A DNA stretch of 51,703 bases from CAZSBB01 sp964605235 (GCA_964605235.1 CAZSBB010000045.1:1-51703), one strand, 5' to 3'; positions 18,164-27,726 are shown, counted from the stretch's first letter. Made by a program: numbers and translations. Notes: generated from the letters alone by a model not told the origin.

Positions 18164-19264
18164 ATGGACCATCTGGTCAGCGACACTCTGGTGGATGCGA
18201 AGCAACGACTGGCGCTGCGGCTGGGTCGACGTTGGCGCAGCGGGGATCGCCTGCCGCCTATCCGCGATCTGGCGCGACAGCTCCAGGTTTCCCACGCCAC
18301 CGCGCAGCGGTCTGTCGCGGAACTGGCGCGCGGCGGGTTTCTGGTGACTCGTCCCCGGCTGGGCACTTTCGTTTCCGAGCAATACAGCGACGAGCAACTG
18401 CGCACGATCTTCGCGCGCTCCGCAGCCACGCCCACTCCCGCGCCTCGGCCGGTCCACAAACAGGCGCTGGTGATCGGCGACTCGCCGCACATGCGCCCGG
18501 CGGTGGATGCTCTGGAAGCAGCGCTGCTGGGGCGCGGCCTGGAAGTGCAATCTCTCAACAGCTTGCCAAACGACCGCGCGCCGTTCGTCGCCCCGCCGGC
18601 CGACGCCCTCGTGCTGATCAATCCCAGCAGCGCCTGCACCATTCAGGCAGCGCCCGGACAAGCGGTGCTGATCATCACCAGCGCAGCTGTGCATCCGCAG
18701 GTGGAAGGCGCAACGGTCGATCGCGTCTGGGTTGATCAGGAACAAGGCGGCGCGCTGGCAGCACAGCGCCTGCGGCAACTGGGCTGCGACAGCGCCTGCT
18801 TTGTCGGCGTCGAGCGCGCCCCGGCATACGGCCCGCCCTATCAGATGACTTCCATCCGGCGCCTGCGCGGCTTCGAAAGCAGTTGGGGCGCTCCGCTGCC
18901 GGCTGCGCACTGGCTGCGTGTCGACAGCCACTCCATGCTGTTCGGCGCTCGCGCCGCCACGCAATATGCCGCGTTGAATCCGCGTCCGCGCGGCATCTTC
19001 GTCGCCTGTGACGACCTGGCGATCGGCATGGTGCACGGGCTGGCGGCGCTGGGGATGGAGAACGGCCGGGACTATCACATGGTCAGCATTGACGGCTCCG
19101 AAGCGCTGCGGGCGTCGGGGCCGCACGCCGTGGCGTCGGTAAGCATTCCCGCGGCTTATCTGGGCCGCATGGGCGCGCACCTGCTGCTCAATCGCCTGGC
19201 GGACGCCCACTGGCCGGCCCAGGAAGTGACGTTGTCGTGCGACTGGTCGAACTTTCCCGCTTAA
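18164..19264 (+). CDS. AraR-like regulator: GntR winged helix fused to LacI-type sugar-binding domain
   Basis: 366 residues. The GntR-type winged helix is at about 5-72 (GDRLPPIRDLARQLQVSHAT, then a wing ending GTFVSEQ). Residues about 98-360 form a periplasmic-binding-like effector domain, with HMVSIDGSEALR and GIFVACDDLAIGMVHGLAAL matching LacI-family late strands. B. subtilis AraR has this architecture; it binds DNA without sugar and releases with it. Start ATG 18164 has GGAAGGA 7 bases upstream; an in-frame ATG at 18128 has none. It leads operon B (pseudopilin 41 bases downstream). The DNA target is probably the inverted repeat at 18096-18122. The inducing sugar is not readable from sequence. 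Confidence 0.88.
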   Translation: MDHLVSDTLVDAKQRLALRLGRRWRSGDRLPPIRDLARQLQVSHATAQRSVAELARGGFLVTRPRLGTFVSEQYSDEQLRTIFARSAATPTPAPRPVHKQALVIGDSPHMRPAVDALEAALLGRGLEVQSLNSLPNDRAPFVAPPADALVLINPSSACTIQAAPGQAVLIITSAAVHPQVEGATVDRVWVDQEQGGALAAQRLRQLGCDSACFVGVERAPAYGPPYQMTSIRRLRGFESSWGAPLPAAHWLRVDSHSMLFGARAATQYAALNPRPRGIFVACDDLAIGMVHGLAALGMENGRDYHMVSIDGSEALRASGPHAVASVSIPAAYLGRMGAHLLLNRLADAHWPAQEVTLSCDWSNFPA

Positions 19265-19305
19265 CCCTTGGCCGGTTCGGCGTCCGGGGCAGGGCAAGGA
19301 ACTTT

Positions 19306-20151
19306 ATGATGCGGACGATCAATCCTGCTGCGGTTCGTCGTGGTTTCACGCTCATCGAGCTGCTTGTGGTGATCTCCATCATCACCCTGCTCATCAGCAT
19401 TCTGCTGCCGGCGCTGGGCAAAGCGCGGCTGGCGGCGCAGGCGTCGCAATGCCTGAGCAACCAGCGCCAACTGGCGCAGTACATCATGACCTACAGTCAG
19501 GACTGGCAGGAATTCGTCCCGCCGCACATGATCAACGCCCCCGGTTCGCCGTCGGGCACGCACATCGCCTGGCTGGCGCGCCTGAACCTGGGCGGTTACA
19601 CCACCGCGCTGCCGATGGCGTCAGGCCGGCTCGCCAGCGGACGCAGCGATGTGCGGCTGTGCCCTTCCGTCAATGAAAACCCCAAGGTGCAGGGCAATCA
19701 CATCGGCTTTGGCCATTTCATGATGTCGCAGGATGTCACCGGCTACTACAACGGCAACGCCAATCCGCAGTGGTACTGGAACCGCACGCCCATGCGCATG
19801 GCGGACATCATCAAGCCCACCCACACCATGGCGACCGCGGACGGTTACTACTATCCCCCGACTGAAGAAATGTACATGTCCCAGCGGCTTTTCGAGCAAA
19901 CCACCGGCATCGCGCCCAATGGTTACGCCGGCTACTACAAGTGCATGCCCGGGATGATCTTCGTCGGCGGCTGGGCGACTTCCCGCTGGCGGCACAACAA
20001 CAACTCCACGATCTTCAGCTTTTTCGATGGCCACGCGGAAGTGCGCGCCTGGGATGCGGTTGATCCCTACGCCCTGCAACTGGGCGCCACCTACAACGGC
20101 GGCTTTGGCCAGTTGATCGGCCCGCTGCGCGGCTTCCGCTACGACAACTGA
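19306..20151 (+). CDS. Pseudopilin-like protein with type IV prepilin N-terminus and DGH motif (DUF1559-like)
   Basis: 281 residues, identical in length to the operon A pseudopilin. The leader MMRTINPAAVRRG is cut before FTLIELLVVISII; the hydrophobic stretch runs to about 37 and is followed by QASQCLSNQRQLAQYIM. The C-terminal H-(NNNSTIFSFF)-DGHAEV fits an H-X10-DG form of the usual motif. Aromatic- and glycine-rich middle (NGYAGYYKCMPG) with two or three cysteines. AAGGA lies upstream of ATG 19306; the longer frame from 19237 overlaps the regulator and has no homology. It is the second gene of operon B. Probable location is the inner membrane or a secreted fibre. Confidence 0.87.
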   Translation: MMRTINPAAVRRGFTLIELLVVISIITLLISILLPALGKARLAAQASQCLSNQRQLAQYIMTYSQDWQEFVPPHMINAPGSPSGTHIAWLARLNLGGYTTALPMASGRLASGRSDVRLCPSVNENPKVQGNHIGFGHFMMSQDVTGYYNGNANPQWYWNRTPMRMADIIKPTHTMATADGYYYPPTEEMYMSQRLFEQTTGIAPNGYAGYYKCMPGMIFVGGWATSRWRHNNNSTIFSFFDGHAEVRAWDAVDPYALQLGATYNGGFGQLIGPLRGFRYDN

Positions 20152-20197
20152 ACTCCGCCAGCAATGGACCCCATGCGTGCGCGGGTCTGAGTTCAAT

Positions 20198-21664
20198 ATG
20201 ACCACTCCCATCGCCATTGGATCGCGGCTCGAGCTGCTGCTCGACGATTTTCTCGTCGAACGACTGACCGGCTCGGCGACGCAGCGTCTGCACCACCCCG
20301 TGCCGCGCGAAGCGGCGCTGGTGACCGACCAGCCGTGGGAAGGCAACGGCACGTGCTACCTGACCGTCTTGCGCGACGCGGCGGGCTATCGCATGTACTA
20401 CCGCTGCTGGCAACTGACGCCGGGGGTGGAACCGGAGACCGCCTGCGCGGTGGCGGTGTCGTTCAGCGACGACGGCAAGCACTGGCGTCGCCCGGAGCTG
20501 GGGTTGTACGACCACGCCGGCTCCACGCGCAACAACCTGGTGTTCATCGCCGCGCAACCCGAGCGCCGCGGCGAGCATGGCTTTTCGCCATTCGTGGATG
20601 AGCATCCGAATTGTCTGCCCGAACAACGCTACAAGGCCGTGGGCGCCGGGGCGCGGCAGCGTGCGGGCATCTACCTGTTCGGCTCCCCTGATGGTCTGCG
20701 CTGGCAACCGCTGCGCTCCGAGCCGCTGCTGCATGACGGCGCTTTCGACTCGCAGAATGTCGTGTTCTGGGATCCGCAGCGGAGCGAGTACCGGGCGTAC
20801 TTCCGCGACTACCGCAATCCGGTCACCCGCAAGCGCGACTACCTCGCCGGCTATCGCTGCGTGCGCACCGCGACATCACCTGATCTGCAGCAATGGACCG
20901 CGCCGCAATGGCTGGAATATCCCGGCGTGCCGGATGAGCATCTGTACACCAATCAGATCACGACCTATCCCCGCGCGCCGCACTTGTTCGTGGGCTTTCC
21001 CACGCGCTACATCGAGCACCCCTGGAATGCCGCGGTGGAAGCGCTCCCGGAGCTGGAGCAACGACGGTTGCGGGCACAGTCGAATGTGCGCTACGGCAGC
21101 GCGGTGACGGATGGCTTGTTCATGTCCAGCCGCGATGGGCGCACGTTCAAGCGCTGGGGCGAAGCATTCATTCGGCCGGGGCTGCGGCCGGTGGGCAACT
21201 GGACCTATGGCGACAACTACCAGAACTGGGGCATCGTGCAGACCGCCAGTGATATCCCCGGTGCGCCCGCTGAGCTGTCGTTCTATCTCACCGAAGGCTA
21301 CTGGCGCGGCAGCGCCACGGTGATCCGTCGCCACACGCTGCGGCTTGACGGCTTTGTGTCCGTGCAGGCGCTGCGCGATGCCGGCGAATGCCTCACGCGC
21401 CCGTTCACCTTCACCGGCAGTCGCCTGCTGCTGAATATGTCCACCTCGGCGGCGGGCTGGGTGCGGATTGAAATCCAGCATCCCGATGGCGCGCCGGTGC
21501 CGGGCTTCAGTCTGGCGGACAGCCCTGCGATGTTTGGCGATGCCGTGCAATACCAGGCGTTGTGGAAGAACCCGGCAGCGCTGGCGACGCTGGCGGGGCA
21601 ACCGATTCGACTGCGTTTGGTGCTCAGCGATGCCGATGTGTACGCCCTGCAATTCACTGACTAA
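20198..21664 (+). CDS. Predicted five-bladed beta-propeller glycosidase-like protein (GH32/43/130-type fold)
   Basis: 488 residues, no signal peptide, so cytoplasmic. The start matches a recurrent planctomycete family opening LELLLDDFLVERL...LHHP. Propeller-blade strands are visible: FSDDGKHWRRPELGLYDH, SPDGLRWQPLRSEPLLHD, QNVVFWDPQRSEYRAYFRD and SRDGRTFKRWGEAFIRPG, each giving an aspartate-led turn like those of five-bladed glycosidases. A beta-sandwich tail (about 400-488) follows. Candidate acids are in these blades, but I cannot assign nucleophile and acid. ATG 20198 was preferred over a GTG at 20177. Gap to the pseudopilin is 46 bases. An oligosaccharide-trimming role is inferred from fold and context. 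Confidence 0.65.
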   Translation: MTTPIAIGSRLELLLDDFLVERLTGSATQRLHHPVPREAALVTDQPWEGNGTCYLTVLRDAAGYRMYYRCWQLTPGVEPETACAVAVSFSDDGKHWRRPELGLYDHAGSTRNNLVFIAAQPERRGEHGFSPFVDEHPNCLPEQRYKAVGAGARQRAGIYLFGSPDGLRWQPLRSEPLLHDGAFDSQNVVFWDPQRSEYRAYFRDYRNPVTRKRDYLAGYRCVRTATSPDLQQWTAPQWLEYPGVPDEHLYTNQITTYPRAPHLFVGFPTRYIEHPWNAAVEALPELEQRRLRAQSNVRYGSAVTDGLFMSSRDGRTFKRWGEAFIRPGLRPVGNWTYGDNYQNWGIVQTASDIPGAPAELSFYLTEGYWRGSATVIRRHTLRLDGFVSVQALRDAGECLTRPFTFTGSRLLLNMSTSAAGWVRIEIQHPDGAPVPGFSLADSPAMFGDAVQYQALWKNPAALATLAGQPIRLRLVLSDADVYALQFTD

Positions 21665-21732
21665 ACCGCAGCCATTGGCTGCTGCTTGTACTGCTCAATT
21701 TCAGTCCCATGTCAGTTTGTGAAAGGCTGATC

Positions 21733-24700
21733 ATGCTCGCAAAACACCTGATTCCGCTGCTCATTCTGTCGCTCTGCACGTTGGCGCCCGCGCAGGTGCT
21801 GCGCAGCGTGACCTCGGTGCCGGTGGATGTGCCCGCCACGCAGGCGAAGGTGCCGCTGAGCGTGCAGGTGTATCTCGATCGGGTGGTTTACACCGACCGC
21901 GATCAGGATGGCCAGGGTCTGGTGGTGATCAATCCGCCCGCACTGCTGTACGAGGGCAAGCTCGCGGAGCATCGCGTGCGCGTGGAGCTGCGGCCGACGG
22001 AAGGCGCTGCTCAGGAGCCGGCGCTGGAAGCGAGCGTCAGCGATTCGGATCACTTCGCGGTGGACCTGGATATGCCCAAGCTGGCGCTGGGCGCTTACCA
22101 GCTGGTCGCCACCTTGCTCGACCCGCACGGCCAGGTGCTGGCGACCGGGCAGGCGAGCTTGAGCAAACGAAAGGATGACACGCCGCTGCCGACCTTGCCG
22201 GTGGATGTGCCGCTGGTGCTGACGCAGGACCAGGCGCTGGTGAACTTCACCAATGTGCCGATCACCACCGGCATTCCGTTGCCCGACGGCCTGCTGCAGG
22301 ACCCGCGGCAGGTGACCTTGCTGGAAGACGGCCGGGAGATTCCCTGTCAGGTCACCGTGCGTTCACGCTGGAGCCGGCGCGGCACCATCAAGTGGTTGGG
22401 ATTGGATTTCCCCGCCCGCTATGAGAACGGCGTAGCGCGGAAGTACGTCCTGCGGCTGGGCGCGCCCGCCAAAGCCAAGCCCGCGCGCCCCGTGGAGCTG
22501 ATCCAGACGCCCAGCGCCTTCATCCTCAGCAACGGTCTGCTGGAAGTCACCGTCAGCCGCAAGCGCTTTCGCTTGTTTGAATCAGTGCTGCTCGACCGCA
22601 ACCGCGACGGCGAGTGCACGGAAGATGAAACCATTGTGCAAGCCAAGCCTCAGGATGGTCCCTACTGGATCAACGCGGAAGGCAAGGGTTTTTACGCCGC
22701 TCTGGACCCGAACCCACAGGTGAATGTGGAGGAAGCGGGTCCGCTGCGCACCACGCTGCGCGCCGACGGCTGGCTGACCGCCGAGGATGGTCAGCAGGCC
22801 GGCCGGTACACCACCCGCATCACCGTACAGGCGGAGCGCGCCCAGGTGGGCGTCAACCAGACCTACGTCATCACCTGGAACACGATGGACCGCGCCATGC
22901 GCATCCGCGACATGGGCGTGGCGACCTCGCCCGTCGATCTGCAAAAGGCGTACATGCTCGGCGGCCTGCAGCGCGAACTGCCGCAGGCGGGCACGCTCTA
23001 CGCCCTGTGCGATCGCTGGGACCGCATGACCTTCGCCGAGTCCGAGAGCGGCAAAGTCATCACTTCCTTCAACAGCGACAGCTTGCGCTACAACGTCACC
23101 AACTGGATCAACAGCCGCCTGCCGCTGGCGTTTGGCGGCATGGGGCCGCGCGGCTACATCACCGTCGCCCAGCGCTATCTGGCGGAAAAATTCCCCAAGG
23201 AAATCAGCGTCGGACGCGATCAACTCACCTGGCACGCCTGGCCGGCGCATGGCTCGAACCATCTGCAGGGCGGCACCGCCATTGAGAACTACTCCAAGCT
23301 GTACTGGCTGCATCAGGGCGAACTGCTGGACTTCCAGATTCCCGAGGAATACTTCACCGCCGCCGAGGAATGGCGCAAGCTGTATCCCGACACCAAAGTC
23401 ACGCTGCTGATGTACAAGAACCACGATTACTACGCCAGCGGCACCGCCATCACCGGCGAGTTGCTGTACGGCTTCGCCCCCGAAGCCGGCGGCGACACCG
23501 GACGCATCTGGAATCAGGCGGCGCCGCTCATTTTCGCCTTTGAATCGCACCCGCAGGCGATTGCTGATCCCCAGTGGGGGGCGCGCACCGATCTGCTGGA
23601 ATTCGCCCCGCCGGTGACGCCGGAGTATCCCGAGATCGAGCGCGGCGTCGCGGAGCTGTACGACCGCACCATGGCGACCATTGACGACTTCCAGCTCTAT
23701 GGCCAATTCCTCTGGCCCAACGGCACCACCTATCCCGGCGACAGCTACAGCGCCCTGCACCGCAATCGGCTCAACGCCCACCATGGCGCGGAGCTGACCG
23801 GCTGGATGCTCTACCTGCGCAGCGGCGAAGCGAAGTACTGGCACTACGCCAGCGCGTTGTCGCGCTATCTGCTGGATCATGCCTCGGCGACGTGTGATCC
23901 TTCCGATCCCAAAACGTCACCGCGCCCGGCGTGGGGCGTCTGGCCCGGCTCGGTCTATCACTGCCAGGGCATGGTGCCGTGGAGCAAGCGCGAGCCGGAG
24001 CTGGTGGGTCACATGTCCCCGCAGTGGCACGCGTGTCTGCTGTACTTCATGACCGGCGACACCCAGGCGCTGGACTTCGCCAAGCTGACGGTGACTTCCG
24101 TGCTCAAAGCATTCCGCACGGAGCAGGACTACCGCGTGCGCGAGCCGTACAAGGGCGAACTGAATCGCAACCCCGCCTGCGGCTGGGGCATGATGACCCA
24201 CCTGTACGCCGAGTTGCTCGACCCACGCCTGCTCCGACCCATCGGCGACCTGGGCAAACAGATCTTCAATGGCGGTCCCCTGCTGCTCCATGGCGGCGCG
24301 CCGCCCGATGGCCAGAGCGGACGCTGGTGGTGGCACACCTACACCCAGCGCTGGCGCGATCCGGCTGCCATCAAAGCCATCACCGAAGTCAGCCCCTGGG
24401 GCGGCCAGAGTTTTGCCGGCTACAACACCTATCGCGCCCTGGTCACCGGCGATCCCACCCCGGTCTACGCCCTGTGGCTGGAAACGCAGGGCCTGGCGCC
24501 GCTGCGGCAATGGGGCATGGGCCATCCCGCGAAGTACTCGGCGTTTTCCCCCACCGCGGACAACTACCAGTTCCTGCTGCCCATGGTGACCGCCATGAAG
24601 CATTGGGGTCTGCCCGAGGTTCCGCAATTGCTGCCGATGGGCCACGCGCCTAGCGCTTACACCGTGTTGCATCAGGACACCGATGCCGCGTTCAACCTGT

Positions 24701-25323
24701 GCTTCTGGGGTCCGGTGTATGAAGGGCCCGAGGACCGCGCCAAGTATCCGCCGGTGACTTATGTGCTGACCGATCCCTCCGGGCGCAAGGTGCTTGAAGG
24801 TGAAATCGACCGCAAAGCCCTGGGCTATTCACCGCAGCGCGGCATCCAGGTGCCAGTGCCCGCCGATGGTCAGACCGGCGACTATGTGCTGCGGCTGACC
24901 GGCGGCGGCCCGATTTCCCTGGTCGCGCCGGTGAGCGATCTCGCCAAGGAAGTCTACGTCGTCCCCGCGGGCAACAACCTGACGGCCACCCACCTGTACT
25001 GGCGCTCCGCGCCGGGTGAAACCCAACGCGAGCTGCGCCCGCACAACCTGATGATGGGCGAGAACTACAGCATGCTGCTGCGGCTGGAACATCTCGACGG
25101 CAGTCTGGTGCAGGCCGCCTCCACGCCGCAGACAATCACGCTGAAGGTGCAGCCGGACACGATGTACTTCATGTCCACCTGCGTCGCGGGACAGACCGGC
25201 TACGCGTGGCGCTGGAAGGGCGTCATGGTGCCGGGGCTGCTGGTGTCGCCCGGCCCGGACATGGTGCTGGCGACGGAGCCTTCGCGCTGGTTCGCCCCCG
25301 CGACTTCCTCGGCAGGAAAGTGA
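21733..25323 (+). CDS. Secreted PL26-like exo-rhamnogalacturonan lyase family protein (PcRGLX/YetA-type)
   Basis: 1196 residues from the ATG at 21733 (AAAGG 7 bases upstream); an ATG at 21709 is upstream of any signal peptide. Signal peptide MLAKHLIPLLILSLCTLAPA with cleavage after PAQ or APA. A short beta domain (about 25-150) precedes a RIFT-barrel typical of PcRGLX/YetA (about 155-250: FTNVPITTGIPLPDG, RGTIKWLGLDF). A central beta-sandwich follows (to about 620), then an alpha/alpha-toroid-like region (about 620-960) with SGEAKYWHYASALSRYLLDH and HCQGMVPW. A C-terminal beta region ends the protein. The founding enzyme cleaves rhamnogalacturonan I from the end by beta-elimination at galacturonate. 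Family is likely, substrate inferred. Probably acts outside the cytoplasm and feeds the smaller enzymes of operon B. Confidence 0.8.
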   Translation: MLAKHLIPLLILSLCTLAPAQVLRSVTSVPVDVPATQAKVPLSVQVYLDRVVYTDRDQDGQGLVVINPPALLYEGKLAEHRVRVELRPTEGAAQEPALEASVSDSDHFAVDLDMPKLALGAYQLVATLLDPHGQVLATGQASLSKRKDDTPLPTLPVDVPLVLTQDQALVNFTNVPITTGIPLPDGLLQDPRQVTLLEDGREIPCQVTVRSRWSRRGTIKWLGLDFPARYENGVARKYVLRLGAPAKAKPARPVELIQTPSAFILSNGLLEVTVSRKRFRLFESVLLDRNRDGECTEDETIVQAKPQDGPYWINAEGKGFYAALDPNPQVNVEEAGPLRTTLRADGWLTAEDGQQAGRYTTRITVQAERAQVGVNQTYVITWNTMDRAMRIRDMGVATSPVDLQKAYMLGGLQRELPQAGTLYALCDRWDRMTFAESESGKVITSFNSDSLRYNVTNWINSRLPLAFGGMGPRGYITVAQRYLAEKFPKEISVGRDQLTWHAWPAHGSNHLQGGTAIENYSKLYWLHQGELLDFQIPEEYFTAAEEWRKLYPDTKVTLLMYKNHDYYASGTAITGELLYGFAPEAGGDTGRIWNQAAPLIFAFESHPQAIADPQWGARTDLLEFAPPVTPEYPEIERGVAELYDRTMATIDDFQLYGQFLWPNGTTYPGDSYSALHRNRLNAHHGAELTGWMLYLRSGEAKYWHYASALSRYLLDHASATCDPSDPKTSPRPAWGVWPGSVYHCQGMVPWSKREPELVGHMSPQWHACLLYFMTGDTQALDFAKLTVTSVLKAFRTEQDYRVREPYKGELNRNPACGWGMMTHLYAELLDPRLLRPIGDLGKQIFNGGPLLLHGGAPPDGQSGRWWWHTYTQRWRDPAAIKAITEVSPWGGQSFAGYNTYRALVTGDPTPVYALWLETQGLAPLRQWGMGHPAKYSAFSPTADNYQFLLPMVTAMKHWGLPEVPQLLPMGHAPSAYTVLHQDTDAAFNLCFWGPVYEGPEDRAKYPPVTYVLTDPSGRKVLEGEIDRKALGYSPQRGIQVPVPADGQTGDYVLRLTGGGPISLVAPVSDLAKEVYVVPAGNNLTATHLYWRSAPGETQRELRPHNLMMGENYSMLLRLEHLDGSLVQAASTPQTITLKVQPDTMYFMSTCVAGQTGYAWRWKGVMVPGLLVSPGPDMVLATEPSRWFAPATSSAGK

Positions 25324-25333
25324 GTGCGCTGTC

Positions 25334-26668
25334 ATGCACGATCTGCGCTTTGAATTGCCCGAAATCAACACCTGGCGGCTGTGCCTCAAAGGTGTCAGTC
25401 AAAGCCTCGTGGAGGAAATGGTGCACGCCTGGGAGGCGGCGGGCTATCGGTTCGGCTCCGTCTGCATCGACGATGGCTGGACCGTCGACGGCCGACTGGG
25501 CGACTGGGAGCCGGACCCCCAGCGTTTTCCCGACCTGCGCGGCCTGGTCGACTGGCTGCATGGCAAGGGCTACGCGGTGCGGCTGTGGATCGCCCCAGCT
25601 CAGGTGCATCCCGGCACGCGCATCCACACGGCCGCGGCGCCCGAGGGTTTGCTCAAGGATGCGGCCGGCGCGCCGTGCTTTTACAGCGGGCTGGGAACCT
25701 ACCGTCTGGACCCGCGACATCCGGCAGCGGCCCAGCACATTCGCCAGACCATGCAGCGGATCGTGCGTGAATATGATGTGGATGCGTTCAAGGTGGATTT
25801 CCCGCCGTTTTTTGAACCTTATGACAGCTTCTACCGCGCCAGCCGCATCACCCTGGAAGACGCCGACGTGCAGACGATGGTGCCGCGGATTTACGAGCTG
25901 ATTCGCCGCAGCGTGGATGAAGTGAAACCCGGCGTGCGCATCTGCTGCGCCAAGGACCTGGCGGGTTGTCAGCCGTACATTGACGACACCATCTGCGGGG
26001 ATTTCGTCGCTCAGGCGCGCACCGATGACCTGATCATCAAGCACTGCCAGCAGGTGCGCCGCTATGTGGGCGAGCATGCCATCACGCCGTGGCTGGAGAT
26101 GGTCTGGGGCGGCGGCGGCGACACGCCGGTGAATAATCCGCAGTGGCACATCGGCTTTCTGGAGTTCATCGCCCATTCGATCAACTTCGGCTTGAAGCTC
26201 GAACACAGCTTCCAACCGTTCGACTATCCCAATGCCCAGCAGATTCGCGCCCTGACCAACCTGTATGGCCCGCGCAACCATCGCTACAAAGTGCTGGCGG
26301 CGGGGAGCAAGGTCTGGAGCGTCGACACATTGCTGGAATGGGGCGTGCCGATCGATCATCGCACGCGCTTCCTGGTGGCGCCGGAGTCGGACCTGCACAT
26401 GACCATGCACACCGGCATCCTGGACACCAGTGCCCTGCAATGGCGCGCTCGGGATATCATCACCGGCCAGCCGCTGCGTCTGCGCCCGCGCAACGAATAC
26501 TGGGCGGGCAACATGCGGGCGTGTCGGCTGGCGTTCGAACCCCAGGCCGGCCACGTGTATGAGTTGTGGCACGAAGGCGAACCCTGCGCGTACTACCGTC
26601 AGCTCTATGAACAGCACGTGCGCCCATGGCTGGACCGCACGAGCGCTAATCCTGATCCTGCTTCCTGA
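25334..26668 (+). CDS. Clan GH-D glycoside hydrolase, GH36/GH27-like (alpha-galactosidase type)
   Basis: 444 residues, no signal peptide. The catalytic barrel shows IDDGW (45-49), which binds the substrate, and AFKVDF (151-156) whose D155 matches the nucleophile of the K-x-D motif in GH36/GH27. DPDPQRFPDLRGLVDWLHGKGY (60-80) is the usual strand-helix. The long N-terminal beta domain of classic GH36 is missing, so this is a compact form. The ATG is 10 bases after the PL26-like stop, with only a weak GTGAG ribosome site, consistent with coupling in operon B. It probably removes terminal alpha-galactosyl or a related residue from imported fragments. The general acid is not assigned. Confidence 0.82.
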   Translation: MHDLRFELPEINTWRLCLKGVSQSLVEEMVHAWEAAGYRFGSVCIDDGWTVDGRLGDWEPDPQRFPDLRGLVDWLHGKGYAVRLWIAPAQVHPGTRIHTAAAPEGLLKDAAGAPCFYSGLGTYRLDPRHPAAAQHIRQTMQRIVREYDVDAFKVDFPPFFEPYDSFYRASRITLEDADVQTMVPRIYELIRRSVDEVKPGVRICCAKDLAGCQPYIDDTICGDFVAQARTDDLIIKHCQQVRRYVGEHAITPWLEMVWGGGGDTPVNNPQWHIGFLEFIAHSINFGLKLEHSFQPFDYPNAQQIRALTNLYGPRNHRYKVLAAGSKVWSVDTLLEWGVPIDHRTRFLVAPESDLHMTMHTGILDTSALQWRARDIITGQPLRLRPRNEYWAGNMRACRLAFEPQAGHVYELWHEGEPCAYYRQLYEQHVRPWLDRTSANPDPAS

Positions 26669-26682
26669 CGTGAGCATCTGGC

Positions 26683-27726
26683 ATGGCAATCCTCGAACGT
26701 TACATCGCCATCGACAACGTATGCGCCTGGCCGCAGGCTTTGCGACTGGCGGATGGCCGCATCGGCGTCGCCCTGTTCAACCAGCCCACGCACGGGCGTT
26801 GGGAAGGCACGGTGGACTTTCATGTCAGCAGCGACGACGGGCGCACCTGGGCTTACGCCGGCACGCCGGTGCCTCATGCGCCTGGGACCAATCGCATGAA
26901 TCACGCGGTGGGACAGGCGCGCAATGGCGACCTGGTGGTGCTCGTTGCTGGCTATGGCAATCGTCCGGCGCCGGGGCAGCCGCCGTTGGAATCCACCGGC
27001 AACGACGCGCTGCCTCCGCTGGCGGCGCTGTCGAGTGATGGCGGCGTCACCTGGCGGCCGGCGGGGCCGATCCCTGTAGCCACGCCGGAGCGCAACCTGA
27101 CTCCCTTTGGTCCGATTGTCGCGCTGGCGAACGGTCAGTTGCTCGCGTCGTTTTACGATTGGCCGGCCGACCCCGCTGCCCCCAAGGTCGGCCGCTCGCT
27201 GCTCTACCGCAGCTTCGACCACGGCCAGTCGTGGCAGTATCGCGCCTGCATCTCCGCGGAGAACGTCAACGAAACCTGCCTGTATGCCGTGAACGATCAG
27301 CGCCTGCTCGCGGCGGTGCGGACCTGTCAGCACCAGACGCTGCACCTGTATGTCTCGGAGGATGCTGGCGACACGTGGTCCATGCACGGCCACCTTGCCG
27401 GCGACTACGAGCACAACGGCCATCTGCTGCGTCTGCCCGATGGCCGCATCCTGTTGACCTATGGCGTCCGTCATCCGCATGATCTCGCGCTGGCGTGCCG
27501 CGTCAGCCCCGACGACGGCCGAACCTGGCGTCGTCCGCATCGCCTGTTGCAGATTGATGACACCGAACGCTACGACGGCGGGTATCCCTCCAGTGTGCTC
27601 GTCGGCGAAGATCAGGTGTTGACCGTGTACTATGCGCGCCGTTGTCCCAGCCATCACCGCTACCACATGGGCGCGGTGCTGTGGAACTGGCGCGAAGAAT
27701 TCAACCACGGCTTTGATCGAGCCTAA
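26683..27726 (+). CDS. Sialidase-like six-bladed propeller with five Asp boxes
   Basis: 347 residues, no signal peptide. Five Asp-box turns are plain: SSDDGRTW (49-56), SSDGGVTW (117-124), SFDHGQSW (177-184), SEDAGDTW (225-232), SPDDGRTW (275-282). The late ERYDGGYPSS (296-304) carries tyrosines in the position of the sialidase nucleophile, and E197 (NVNETCL) may be its partner. The full arginine triad of true sialidases is not obvious, so a BNR-repeat hydrolase on another acidic sugar (for example a uronate or an alpha-L-rhamnosyl-uronate) is possible. Start 26683 is 14 bases after the GH-D gene, GTGAG upstream. It is a middle gene of operon B. Confidence 0.82.
   Translation: MAILERYIAIDNVCAWPQALRLADGRIGVALFNQPTHGRWEGTVDFHVSSDDGRTWAYAGTPVPHAPGTNRMNHAVGQARNGDLVVLVAGYGNRPAPGQPPLESTGNDALPPLAALSSDGGVTWRPAGPIPVATPERNLTPFGPIVALANGQLLASFYDWPADPAAPKVGRSLLYRSFDHGQSWQYRACISAENVNETCLYAVNDQRLLAAVRTCQHQTLHLYVSEDAGDTWSMHGHLAGDYEHNGHLLRLPDGRILLTYGVRHPHDLALACRVSPDDGRTWRRPHRLLQIDDTERYDGGYPSSVLVGEDQVLTVYYARRCPSHHRYHMGAVLWNWREEFNHGFDRA

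Noticed and set aside
26683..27726. Calling the Asp-box protein a true sialidase
   Set aside because: Asp boxes are fold markers; the arginine triad for sialic acid is not evident and no sialic-acid catabolic genes accompany it.
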